NCBI GenBank assembly: GCA_030434875.1
Contig: JAUISW010000001.1
Location: forward strand, 1,127,501-1,191,500
From: Lachnospiraceae bacterium C1.1
GTDB taxonomy: Bacteria; Bacillota; Clostridia; Lachnospirales; Lachnospiraceae
DNA length: 64,000 nucleotides
Direction: 5' to 3'
Part shown: in pieces, positions 34,355 to 42,266 of the stretch
Position numbering within the stretch: the first letter of the stretch is position 1
Layout: each line of letters starts with the position of its first letter
The notes under the pieces: model-generated
The model's input: only the letters and a program-made list of their open reading frames with translations
What the model was told of the DNA's origin: nothing
Database searches by the model: none
Made by a program: the position numbers and the translations under genes

Positions 34355-35014
34355 TTATAGCCCGACAAAACATCTGATTTCCTGTTCCAGGAGTCGAAAT
34401 ACGTTTGCGACCAGATACCCATCAGCAATCGCATGATTCAGACGAACGGTCACAGGCATGACAAGTCTGCCGTTTTCTTCTCTATATTTTCCCCAGTTGA
34501 TGATCGGTGCAAAATACGGGTTCCCATCGGGCAGCTCAAGATGCAGTGAATCATAGGAAAGCCAAGATATATAAGACGCATCAAACCAGTTGGGATGGTT
34601 TGTCATATCCAGACCGTATTCTCTTGTTTTCTTTGCCGCTTCAACATCATGCGATGCAGCAGCATAGAACTTTTCATAGTCCTCATCGTATTCCGTATAT
34701 ACAGGCGTACAGGTTTCTGTATCTTCATGAAAAACATACTGCGTAGGATTGATTACGTCATAGCAGATCAGCTCATCTGTCTGCCAAAGGTATCCCATTC
34801 TGTAGTCTTCGCGTGAATTCATGACTTTTGAAAGGATAAACAGGAAATTGATGTAAAACTTCGTCCCTGTGTTCCTGGAGTATGCGGCGAGCTCTGTTAC
34901 GTCTATTCTCGAAGTTATCGAGGTCGAGCACTTACAGTCTTCCGTAAAGTGGCGAAATACACCTTTTCGATAATACGTCCCTTTATCAATTACTTTATAG
35001 TTAATTTGCTTCAT
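34355..35014 (-). CDS. CatA-like chloramphenicol O-acetyltransferase family protein
   Basis: A 219-residue protein with full CAT length. The catalytic HxxxDG is RLNHAIADGY (His194, Asp198). The N-terminal region TSITSRIDVTELAAYSRNTG and FYINFLFILSKVMN, and the central SWLSYDSLHLELPDGNPYFAP, follow the type A CAT fold. It would acetylate chloramphenicol or a related hydroxyl compound using acetyl-CoA; many CatA-like proteins in gut anaerobes have unproven substrates. A TetR regulator is encoded divergently 0.45 kb away. Confidence 0.85.
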   Translation of the reverse strand: MKQINYKVIDKGTYYRKGVFRHFTEDCKCSTSITSRIDVTELAAYSRNTGTKFYINFLFILSKVMNSREDYRMGYLWQTDELICYDVINPTQYVFHEDTETCTPVYTEYDEDYEKFYAAASHDVEAAKKTREYGLDMTNHPNWFDASYISWLSYDSLHLELPDGNPYFAPIINWGKYREENGRLVMPVTVRLNHAIADGYLVANVFRLLEQEIRCFVGL

Positions 35015-35130
35015 TCTTACACCCCCGACCTTCTGCTCGTTCAGAAGAAGTATAACTGTATCTCCACAAACACCGATTCTTAATTATTCTATCATGAGCA
35101 ACACAAATGTAAAAAGGGAGAAATGTATTT

Positions 35131-35193
35131 TCTCTTTAATACCGATAATATCTTTCTTTTTCTGAAATCATGCCAGTTTATCCAAAAGCTCAT
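35131..35193. repeat. 63-bp repeat, copy 2 (Sir2 tail)
   Basis: Identical to 11001-11063. It carries the final codons (ELLDKLA, stop) and 3' flank of the Sir2 gene, here attached to a radical SAM gene start. Confidence 0.85.
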
Positions 35194-35299
35194 ACATAGT
35201 GCAAAACTTACATCTGTTATGGGTACAACCCTGTGTGATCTCAAGCAAAGGCCATGTAGGCCAGTATGGGTTTCTATATACGGTTCCTGTAAAATGCAT
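35168..35299 (-). pseudogene. Chimera: radical SAM N-terminus joined to Sir2 C-terminus
   Basis: A 43-codon frame with a good GGAGG site. Residues 1-36 are the start of a radical SAM enzyme (HFTGTVYRNPYWPTWPLLEI, then CTHNRCKFC with the three cluster cysteines). Residues 37-43 are ELLDKLA, the last residues of the Sir2 gene at 11038. The joint is in frame. Such a short product cannot be an enzyme; this is a deletion scar. Confidence 0.8.
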
Positions 35300-35460
35300 A
35301 TCAATCGCCTCCGTTTCTTAAATCATGCTCATAATATAGGCTTTTATCTCCTGTTCTATGTGTATAACATACAACCGAAACTTGTAATTTACCACTTCAG
35401 AATTATAATTCTGATAGATAATCTTACATTTTTACGATTCTGTTATAAATGAGGCGTGAT

Positions 35461-35988
35461 ATGGCCGAAAGAACAAAGATTTGGATAGCAGACTCTCTCA
35501 GAAAACTGCTCTCCCGTAAATCAATAGACAAGATCCGGGTAACCGAGATCTGTAAGGAAGCTGAGATCGAGCGTCCTACGTTTTATTATCATTTCAAGGA
35601 CAAATATGACCTGATGGCATGGATGATCTTTCAATCTGCCTACAATACAGATGTCCTTGATCTTGATTCAGCATCTGCAGCTCTGGACAGGATGAAAAAG
35701 GACTGCATTTTTTACAAAAGAGCCTACGAGGACAACTCGCAGACTCCCATGTGGAAATACATGCATGAATATTTCGTGGAGCGTTACGCTCATATGGCAA
35801 AGCAGAATCTGGCTACCGATACCCTTGACACTCAGCTCATGTACAGCATCAGGCTATACTGTTATGGAACTCTTGGAATGACAAGGGAATGGGTGCTTAC
35901 CGATAACATCACCCCTTCACGGACAGCTGCACAGATGATGCTTGAATCCATGCCTGAGACACTTAAGCAAATACTCTACAGGGCATAG
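35461..35988 (+). CDS. TetR/AcrR-family regulator
   Basis: A 175-residue protein; the ATG at 35461 has GAGG 6 bp before it. The N-terminal helix-turn-helix includes KIRVTEICKEAEIERPTFYY and HFKDKYDLM, and the C-terminal helical domain resembles the TetR_C group of dihydroxyacetone-kinase regulator relatives. It is divergent from the CAT-like and TraX genes and may regulate them. Confidence 0.85.
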   Translation: MAERTKIWIADSLRKLLSRKSIDKIRVTEICKEAEIERPTFYYHFKDKYDLMAWMIFQSAYNTDVLDLDSASAALDRMKKDCIFYKRAYEDNSQTPMWKYMHEYFVERYAHMAKQNLATDTLDTQLMYSIRLYCYGTLGMTREWVLTDNITPSRTAAQMMLESMPETLKQILYRA

Positions 35989-36264
35989 ATACGACAATAT
36001 CGTATTTATCGACTATGCTACTGTCACATGTGATATGACGAAGGAAGATGCTGTAAGACAAGCAGAAGAACTGTTTACTGGCGGTCATGCTGGGTTTGTA
36101 AGACGAATAATTATTAAATTGCCTGCCCCCCTATAGGAGAACATTCAATTTCCCTTCAAGAATATTCTTGACTTAATAATAACAAATCGGTTGGAAAAGA
36201 ACGAAGATCAGATCAAGAGGTATTTCGAGGAGCATCTGGACGGATGAGCGTAAAAATGTCTGAT
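35989..36264 (+). other. Non-coding stretch with weak remnants
   Basis: Short plus-strand frames (CDMTKEDAVRQAEELFTGGH near 36030-36090; ITNRLEKNEDQIKRYFEEHL near 36178-36240) look like scraps of coding sequence without starts. I see no complete gene. Confidence 0.3.
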
Positions 36265-36367
36265 TTGACTTTTAATTCAGTTTTGCTATAATGGATTTAG
36301 GCATGACGATGCTATGAATGCTTAAGGCAACAAAAACCCCGGAGATCGCGACTCTCCGGGGTTTTTT
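36265..36367 (+). ncRNA. Probable antitoxin RNA of an Fst/par-like type I system
   Basis: TTGACT (36265-36270), 16 bp, and an extended TGCTATAAT (-10 at 36287-36292) would start an RNA near 36299. It ends at a 9-bp-stem terminator (CCCCGGAGA/TCTCCGGGG, 36332-36367) that also has an A run, so it works in both directions and is shared with the convergent small-toxin mRNA. The RNA carries ACGATGCTATGAATGCTTAA (from 36306), nearly the same as 36479-36498 over the toxin start. The RNA could therefore pair with the toxin's translation-initiation region, as RNA II does at par loci. Confidence 0.65.
36332..36367. terminator. Bidirectional terminator of the type I locus
   Basis: A perfect 9-bp GC-rich stem with a 7-base loop, flanked by five A and six T. 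It serves the antitoxin RNA on the plus strand and the toxin mRNA on the minus strand. Confidence 0.85.
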
Positions 36368-36389
36368 ATTCCGTTTTTGCGAAGGTGGC

Positions 36390-36497
36390 TTATTCCTTAG
36401 GCTTGTTGCCATGATTATCTCTGTCAAGCCATTTGCAGATGTAGTAGGCAGCTACACTTGCCGCAACAGAGATTAAAAACGATGCTATAATGCTCAA
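36390..36497 (-). CDS. Fst-like small membrane toxin (putative)
   Basis: Thirty-five residues from a TTG at 36497, 6 bp after a strong GGGGGTGA site. One hydrophobic helix (SIIASFLISVAASVAAYYIC) is followed by KWLDRDN and a charged, Pro-containing tail. The WLD after the membrane helix is also seen in Fst/Ldr-type toxins. The start region is complementary to the convergent small RNA, and both share a bidirectional terminator. Toxicity is inferred from this arrangement, not shown. Confidence 0.65.
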   Translation of the reverse strand: MSIIASFLISVAASVAAYYICKWLDRDNHGNKPKE

Positions 36498-36716
36498 GAC
36501 TTCACCCCCTTCCCGTGCCCGTGTAGGGAGTGGCAACTTTTGTATTATATAAAAATCTTAAATTCAAATCAAGAAAGTTTTTTCCCACAAACTGTTGAGA
36601 TAATTATAATTATAGTGTACATTCTGAATATAAGGTGATTTACGGTTGTCTTTCTTAACTGGAGGCGAGAATGCAACAGAACAAAATATCTTTCATTTTC
36701 CTTCCTATCTATGACT
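36498..36716. other. Intergenic region with a truncated gene start
   Basis: This holds the toxin's leader and, on the plus strand, a TGGAGGCGAG ribosome site followed by an ATG at about 36671 (MQQNKISFIFLPIYD) whose frame soon runs into the opposite-strand glutaredoxin-like gene. It looks like a gene start cut off by a rearrangement. Confidence 0.3.
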
Positions 36717-37034
36717 TTAGCATCCTTTTCCGTCTATACCACAGGCAGCTCCCTCGTTTCCGGGATGAACAACCTCTATTCCCTGCTCGGTAAAAAAGCT
36801 TTCCCAATCCAAAGTAAGCTTTCCATCGTCAGTCACCAAGGCAGGAATTCCAATATATCCATTGTCCCTGGCATCATCAAATACGGCATCTTTATCGCGC
36901 AATCTAAGAAACTCTTTCATATGCTTGAGATTCTTAGTGATATCCTTGTTTTCATATTCTATATTGTTTCGGTCAAGATTGTACTTACACTCTATGCAAT
37001 CCGGACACAGTTCACTTCCATATACCTTTAACAT
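36717..37034 (-). CDS. Glutaredoxin-like protein
   Basis: A 105-residue thioredoxin-fold protein. KVYGSELCPDC has the CPDC redox pair at residues 10-13, IGIPALVTDDGKLTLDW contains the cis-Pro, and the C-terminus ends GIDGKGC with extra Cys residues. It is the last gene of a run with two small Cys-rich genes and a YbaK gene. It probably reduces a disulfide or mixed thiol. Confidence 0.82.
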   Translation of the reverse strand: MLKVYGSELCPDCIECKYNLDRNNIEYENKDITKNLKHMKEFLRLRDKDAVFDDARDNGYIGIPALVTDDGKLTLDWESFFTEQGIEVVHPGNEGAACGIDGKGC

Positions 37035-37087
37035 AGTCTTTGCTCCTCTTCATGTCATTCTTCGATTTCAAAAGGTCACTTTTATCA

Positions 37088-37288
37088 TTATTCACTTGTA
37101 ATACGCTGAAACTTTAAAAAACTCTTGCTGCCATCTATGTAATCCTTATACGCAGTCTCAGCATCTCTTCCACGAAATACCTTGCAAAGCCCGCACATGT
37201 CGCAGTCAGATATACATGGATATCTTTCCTTAATATATGCCCTGCGTTCTTCTGGAGTTGAGCTTGCTATATCCGGTGCATTGGCCAT
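37088..37288 (-). CDS. Small Cys-rich protein (paralogue 1)
   Basis: Sixty-six residues. CISDCDMCGLCKVF has four Cys in a CxxxCxxCxxC pattern suited to an Fe-S cluster or zinc. The tail AYKDYIDGSKSFLKFQ is shared with the next gene upstream (IYQDYIDGKKEIREIN). It lies between that paralogue and the glutaredoxin-like gene. No function is known. Confidence 0.65.
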   Translation of the reverse strand: MANAPDIASSTPEERRAYIKERYPCISDCDMCGLCKVFRGRDAETAYKDYIDGSKSFLKFQRITSE

Positions 37289-37301
37289 AAGATTGATCTC
37301 C

Positions 37302-37523
37302 TTAGTGTATCTGCCTGTCCTGACGATACTTTTCCATGTACTCCATATTTATTTCACGGATTTCTTTTTTTCCATCAATGTAGTCCTGATAAATATCCCA
37401 AGGGCTTCCACCGCCAAGCCAGCAGGAAGAACAGTTCTCACAACCGCCACCGCAATCGAGAGAATTTTTCACTATCTGCTCACGCTCTTCTTTAGTTGTA
37501 TCTTTAATAAGGATAGACTTCAT
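37302..37523 (-). CDS. Small Cys-rich protein (paralogue 2)
   Basis: Seventy-three residues with CGGGCENCSSCW (CxxxCxxCxxC), the same cysteine spacing as its neighbour, then WDIYQDYIDGKKEIREINME. Its ATG overlaps the end of the YbaK gene (ATGA), so it is translationally coupled to it. It likely binds a metal or Fe-S cluster. The function is unknown. Confidence 0.65.
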   Translation of the reverse strand: MKSILIKDTTKEEREQIVKNSLDCGGGCENCSSCWLGGGSPWDIYQDYIDGKKEIREINMEYMEKYRQDRQIH

Positions 37524-38002
37524 AGGCTATTCCTTTCCCATCCCTTACATACATCACACCAGCCTCGTGTATCAGTGATCCTTTCAAGTTCATCAGGTGT
37601 TATCTTCACTGAGGTAAACTCATTCCCACCTGCAGGATGAACATATTCAAATCTCTTCATAGAAACATCGAGCCATATCGGGATATCCTTTGGCACTGCA
37701 AAAGGGCACACACCGCCAGGCTGAAAACCAGTTATATCAACAACCCGTTCTCTTGGTATCATATGTGGCTTTGTATGAAACACAGACTTAAACTTAGAAC
37801 TGTTTACCTTGCCATCACCTGCCATCACAACAATCACCGGCTTCTCATCCACAATAAAAGACAGTGTCTTAGCAATCTCCGGCTCTGTACATCCTATCTG
37901 CTGTGCAGCATGCTCCACAGTATCTATCGTCTGGGCATGTTCTGTAAGTCTGTCACCCAGTCCGTTATTATCTAGAAATTTCTTAACTTTAGCATTTATC
38001 AT
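37520..38002 (-). CDS. YbaK/ProX-type aminoacyl-tRNA deacylase
   Basis: A 160-residue protein from the ATG at 38002 (GAGGTGAG upstream). The INS/YbaK domain is clear: ARVKKFL-like start, TVEHAAQQIGCTEPEIAKTL, VVMAGDGKVNSSKF and FQPGGVCPFAVP. Relatives hydrolyse Cys-tRNA(Pro) or other mischarged tRNAs. It heads the operon with two Cys-rich proteins and a glutaredoxin-like protein, and lies after a cystine-type transporter gene. Together these suggest a thiol theme. Confidence 0.88.
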   Translation of the reverse strand: MINAKVKKFLDNNGLGDRLTEHAQTIDTVEHAAQQIGCTEPEIAKTLSFIVDEKPVIVVMAGDGKVNSSKFKSVFHTKPHMIPRERVVDITGFQPGGVCPFAVPKDIPIWLDVSMKRFEYVHPAGGNEFTSVKITPDELERITDTRGWCDVCKGWERNSL

Positions 38003-38027
38003 CAGCTTCTCACCTCGCCTTAATTCT

Positions 38028-38087
38028 ATTATATCAAACATGCACCAGGCAGTCATTATTCTATATGAGAATTATGACTGCCTGGTT
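38028..38087 (-). promoter_or_regulatory. Promoter with long hairpin before YbaK
   Basis: TATAAT (38033-38028) lies 16 bp from a TGACTG -35 that is inside one arm of a 13-bp-arm palindrome (ACCAGGCAGTCAT, 38045-38087). The hairpin may be an operator or the terminator of the upstream cystine transporter. Confidence 0.5.
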
Positions 38088-38240
38088 CCCGTTACTGTTC
38101 ACACGCTTTCAGCGTGCTCCAGTAACGGGTTTTGCCATTTAAAATTGCCTACGGCAATGGGCAAAACCCAGTGTTCAGTCAAAGTTATTGTGGCATAACT
38201 GCGCAGCGGAGTGCGCAGTTTGCCTGTGAACAGTAACCGG
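38088..38240. repeat. 150-bp multi-branched palindromic element
   Basis: Outer arms GTTACTGTTCACA (38091-38103) and TGTGAACAGTAAC (38225-38237) match perfectly. Inside are CACGCT/AGCGTG, CCCGTTACTG/CAGTAACGGG, GGGTTTTGCC/GGCAAAACCC enclosing ATTGCC/GGCAAT, and CTGCGCA/TGCGCAG. It encodes nothing. It looks like a REP/BIME-type repeat or a folded RNA between the transporter and YbaK genes. Confidence 0.65.
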
Positions 38241-38264
38241 TTCCCCTCTTGTTTTGCTATCTTA

Positions 38265-39602
38265 TTAAGCCGCAGACACTTCTTTTGACTCCTGAGATTT
38301 TTCTACTACTTTACCGTTATATACCTCATGATCAAGAAGTCCTTCTGTCTCCGCTGTAAGCACTGTTGCTGTTGCAGCTCCTATTACATTAGTTGCAGTT
38401 CTTGCCATATCTACTATTGCTGAGATAGGTGAGAAAAGAACTATAAGCTCAACCGGAAGTCCTGCTGCTGTGAAAAGAGCTGTCGCCGTAATTGTCGCTG
38501 TTCCGGGAACTCCTACAGTTCCGATTGATACGAGAAGTGTCAGTGCGATAAGAAGCACATACTGTCCTGCTGAGTAGCTGATTCCCTGCTGGTTGATCGT
38601 AAATACAGCAAGAAGTACAGGCCAGATTCCTGCGCATCCTGGCATTCCAAGGTTTGCTCCAAGTCCTGCTGTGAAAGCAGCCACATCTCCGTCAACCCCA
38701 ATGTCCTCTTTTAACTTGCTGACTGTGACAGGAAGTGTACCAACGCTACTCTGAGAAGTGAAAGCAACGATTCCTGCAGGTGCGATCTTCTTAAGGAATG
38801 TAATCGGATCGAGCTTTCCGATAGTTGCAATAAGTATGCTCTCTACTCCAAAGAGCTGGATTGCTGCAAGTACATAAGCAACTACAAGTACAAAAAGAAG
38901 TGGTAAAAGATCTTCAAGTTTGCTTCTGCCTACTGCTCTGGCAATAAGTGCTGTAACTGCGTAAGGTGTGAAAGATACAATGAAGCTAACTGCTCTGCCG
39001 AGTACTGTATTTGCTGAGTCTACGAAAGCCTTGAACGGCTTAACTGATTCATCTTTTCTTACAACTTTGTTATAAGCAAGCGCCACAACCAGCCCAAAGA
39101 TAAGGATAGGAACAACAGTATTGCTGCCCCACTCATTTATGAGATTCTTTGGGAAAAGACCTACGATAGCATCTACTGCTGTAGGAACCTCATTTGCCTC
39201 AGCAGCTTCAACTGTATACTGAAAACCTTTTCCAAGTCCCAACGAAAGAGCTGCTATAAGAGTTATAACTGCTGCTGTAAGTGTGTTAAGGAGCAGGAAA
39301 AGAACTGACTTAAGGCTCACCTTATGCAGCTTAACCTGATTTCCAAGATTTGTGATACTTGATATTACGCTGAACAACAGAAGCGGAACCACAAAGGCCT
39401 GAAGGGCATTTACATATACTGTTCCAAATGCTGCAACGTACTTGTAATTCTCTTTAAATATGAGTCCAATGATCACACCAAAAGCTGTTGCAATAAGGGT
39501 CCTTATTCCAAAGTCCACATGTTTTCTTTTTAAGAAGTATAATACTCCGAATAGTGCCAGTGCTGATATGAGTGCTCCAATTTCTAATGCATTAATTTCC
39601 AT
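38265..39602 (-). CDS. L-cystine-type dicarboxylate/amino acid:cation symporter
   Basis: A 445-residue membrane protein from the ATG at 39602 (GGAGGAG upstream). It has the DAACS (GltP/TcyP) pattern: eight or so helices, the re-entrant Ser-rich loop FTSQSSVGTLPVTV, GANLGMPGCAGIWPVLLAVF and the final VGVPGTATITATALFTAAGL. NINALEIGALISALALFG-like start and FVVPLLLFSVISSI resemble TcyP cystine transporters. The downstream Cys-rich/YbaK operon supports cystine as cargo. A structured leader precedes it. Confidence 0.85.
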   Translation of the reverse strand: MEINALEIGALISALALFGVLYFLKRKHVDFGIRTLIATAFGVIIGLIFKENYKYVAAFGTVYVNALQAFVVPLLLFSVISSITNLGNQVKLHKVSLKSVLFLLLNTLTAAVITLIAALSLGLGKGFQYTVEAAEANEVPTAVDAIVGLFPKNLINEWGSNTVVPILIFGLVVALAYNKVVRKDESVKPFKAFVDSANTVLGRAVSFIVSFTPYAVTALIARAVGRSKLEDLLPLLFVLVVAYVLAAIQLFGVESILIATIGKLDPITFLKKIAPAGIVAFTSQSSVGTLPVTVSKLKEDIGVDGDVAAFTAGLGANLGMPGCAGIWPVLLAVFTINQQGISYSAGQYVLLIALTLLVSIGTVGVPGTATITATALFTAAGLPVELIVLFSPISAIVDMARTATNVIGAATATVLTAETEGLLDHEVYNGKVVEKSQESKEVSAA

Positions 39603-39642
39603 GACAATTCTCCTCCAATTTACATGAAACATAGTTAAAGAA

Positions 39643-39769
39643 ATATGCCCGGTGACAAATGAGTCTCCCGGGCATATGGCATACGTTCTATTTCTTTTTA
39701 CGCTTGATGGCATGAACATCGATGAGACAACATGCCAGCCATATATGATGCCCGGTTATTTGTCATCAT
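39643..39769 (-). promoter_or_regulatory. Possible attenuator leader of the cystine transporter
   Basis: In transcript order, CCGGGCATCA (near 39755), ATATGCCCGG (39677-39668) and CCGGGCATAT (39652-39643) compete: the middle segment can pair with either neighbour. TGACAAAT beside the first and ATTTGTCA beside the third can also pair. Such mutually exclusive stems before a transporter start suggest transcription or translation attenuation. No known riboswitch consensus is recognisable. Confidence 0.4.
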
Positions 39770-39847
39770 GCAACACATGTATTCAGATTTGTGATTTCTG
39801 AAGTTAAGCATTTCTCACGCCATCCTTTCTTTTGTTTCCTGTTGAAA

Positions 39848-40103
39848 CTAATGATAATGGAGTTTGATCATCTTGGCTAATACGTAATGGTTATTTCCTG
39901 TGATAAGCTCAGATTTTAACCCTACTGTATTTATCAGTTCCCCTATATCTTCGATAACACACCTGACCACATCCCCTTCTTTTAGAAAAAACAGTGGTTT
40001 CATTCCCATCGCAACGCCGCCAGGAGTTCCTGTAGCAATTATCGTATCTACCTTTAATCTGGGATGCACATTTGATACATCAAATACATACTGAAGTCTT
40101 GGT
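39848..40103 (-). pseudogene. Fumarylacetoacetate-hydrolase family fragment
   Basis: The minus-strand frame contains IIATGTPGGVAMGMKPLFFL and GDVVRCVIEDIGELINTVG, the C-terminal signature of FAH-family hydrolases. The N-terminal half and metal ligands are missing; a disjointed piece (HHVYAYDAKEHELFRA) lies at about 40115-40190. It is adjacent to the 3' end of the group II intron. Confidence 0.7.
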
Positions 40104-40236
40104 CTGCCGCAGCTCTCTACTCTGCCTTATCCGCACGGAAAAGCTCATGCTCCTTTGCGTCATAGGCATATACATGATGGATAAGCCCATCTTCAAGGAT
40201 GCCTGGAAATCACACAGATGCATTATCAATTAAAGG

Positions 40237-42182
40237 GTCGAGTAGACAAGGGAGATCTCTCTCCCAAGCCCCCTCACGGATCCGGACATGCGGCTTTCTC
40301 GCATCCGGCTCTTTACGAAATTACTTGACTCCGCTATCTAAATATAGACATAAAAGGTCTTGGGTCTTACGACCGGATGACCATTTGTTATCATGTCATA
40401 GAAACCCGCCCTAGTGTAGCTTCTTTTCTGGCTTCTCCTGTTCAGCCAGTAATACAGGCTGTTCAGTACATTCCATCTGAATTTCATAACTTTCGGGTAG
40501 TTTCCATAAACGCCATAGTAATGGTAATAGCCTACAAGAACTTGGTTAATCCAACGTATGATGTTCACAGTCTTTTCCGTGCGTAACCTACCAATCAAAT
40601 CATGCATAACTTTGCATTTCTTGATAAACTTTTTGCGACTCGTTATCCTCCACACTTTGAACTTTCCGTACTTAGATTTAGAACAGACGTGTGTGAAGCC
40701 CAGGAAATCGAAAGATTCAGGCTTGCCCTCGTTTCTTCGTTTGCGGTTCTGTTCCGCGAAACGTCCAAACTCGATGAGCCTACACTTTTCTTCTGCTAGG
40801 CTGAGTCCGAAGTACGCCATCCTATGTTTCAGTCGCTCGTAGAATTGCTCCGCTTCCCATTTGTATTGGAAGCAGACCACAAAGTCATCGGCATAGTTAA
40901 CGATACCAGCGTAGCCTTTAAGCTGTGTTTTCACTACTTCGTGGAACCACCATAGCAGGATATAGTGCATGTAGATATTTGCCAATATTGGAGAACAGAC
41001 AGAACCTGTCCACTTCCCTGTTCAGTAGGCTCATATCCGCCCATATCCTTGACAACTCTGGCTTTAAGCATCACCTTTACAAGCCTCAGCACTCTTGGGT
41101 CTTTGATTCTTGCCCCTACGAACTTCATCATCCAATCATGGTCGATATTGTCGAAGAACCCTCTGATGTCCGCGTCAAGCACCCAATTTGTACAGTTACC
41201 ACCTATCTGATTATTAAGTAGCTTCAGTGCATCATGACATCCACGATTAGGTCGGAAACCCATCATTTCGTCATAGAAACACGGCTCAAATACCGCCTCT
41301 AATACTCTTTTGATTGCTTCCTGAACCAATTTATCCTCATAGCAATAAATGCTCAGAGGTCTGGTTTTGCCATTGTCTTTAGGTATTTCAACACGCCTTG
41401 CCGGTTTTGGATGATACGCTTTGCGTTTCAACCTGTCCACAAGGTCAAAGAGATTCTTCTCCAAATCTTTGCTGTAGTCATCTTTGGTTACACCGTCGAT
41501 TCCTACCGCTTTCTTCCCATCCATCTTGATGTGACAGTCTGCTAACATTTCAATGTTTATCAAGTGTCCAATGGATGTGAAAACCATGTTTGGGTTTTCT
41601 TTAGATAGCTGCGCTATTCTCTCCAGTTTCGTTGCCATTAGTTACCTACCATCTGAGTGTAGTTAATGTTTCCCCTTTAAGTTTGTTCCGTATGGCTGGA
41701 AAAGGAGGTTACTTTCCCATTCTCGACTTTCCTCCGATGCTTATACCTAATGGATTTCGCATCTTCAAAGGTACTATTCGGCCATCCGACTGCCTGCATG
41801 CCATTTGCCTCGTTTCCTTTCTGGTTACTTTGGCATACCACTTATACATTATTGCCCCACACACTAATCAGAGCTGATATGGAGCAAACAGGCTCTCCCC
41901 ATTCGACGCTGAATAATTGTGCAACATGAACGGGTCTTCCCGACACCGTCGGAGTGTACGTATTCTCACCATAGCGATTACATACATGTTGGCTTCTGCC
42001 CGTGTAACAGCATCGCCTCCAAATTGAGTATTTCGGTGCTCAATGTCCGTCCCTATTGCCTAACTGTCTACGCTTAAACCTAACGTTACCGTTTCGGCTC
42101 CAAGACTCGTTAACGGTGGATTGGTTAATCCTTACCGTATGGGATTTCCACCCATTATCTAAAGCGTCCTACATGAGCGCAC
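40237..42182 (-). mobile_element. Group II intron
   Basis: The minus-strand 5' end is GTGCGCTCATG, fitting the GUGYG consensus. Domain V is recognisable at 40311-40279 (GAGCCGGATGCGAGAAAGCC and a pairing half), followed by a domain VI-like stem and a 3' end near ...CTCGAC (40237). The maturase gene lies between. The intron sits about 20 bp beyond the T run of the terminator at 42202-42235. Exact ends are inferred. The 540 bases 41639-42182 are ribozyme domains without a gene. Confidence 0.8.
40338..41638 (-). pseudogene. ltrA: Intron reverse transcriptase/maturase, split by a frameshift
   Basis: Two overlapping frames together encode a group II intron protein. 41638 to about 41005 gives the finger region (GIDGVTKDDYSKDLEKNLFD, LSIYCYEDKLVQEAIKRVLE, WVLDADIRGFFDNIDHDWMM). 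Then 41004-40338 gives the palm with the catalytic YADD (GIVNYADDFVVCF), thumb and X domain. The joint reads GSGQVLSV where GQGSVCSPILANI is expected, indicating one G missing at about 41005. Unless frameshifting occurs, no complete protein is made and the intron cannot move by itself. Confidence 0.88.
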
Positions 42183-42201
42183 TACACGGTACCAATGTCT
42201 C

Positions 42202-42235
42202 AAAAAAAGGGGTATGGCAGTTCAACGCCATACCC
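42202..42235 (-). terminator. Rho-independent terminator of the precursor operon
   Basis: On the minus strand GGGTATGGC and GCCATACCC (42235-42210) form a perfect 9-bp stem followed by C and seven T. It lies 32 bp after the Cys-rich precursor gene and just before the intron. Confidence 0.85.
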
Positions 42236-42266
42236 TCTGTTTATTTATACACGCAGCATCTTTATA

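Noticed and set aside
39643..39769. SAM riboswitch or T-box before the cystine transporter
   Set aside because: Neither the SAM-I core sequence nor a T-box specifier/antiterminator sequence is recognisable.
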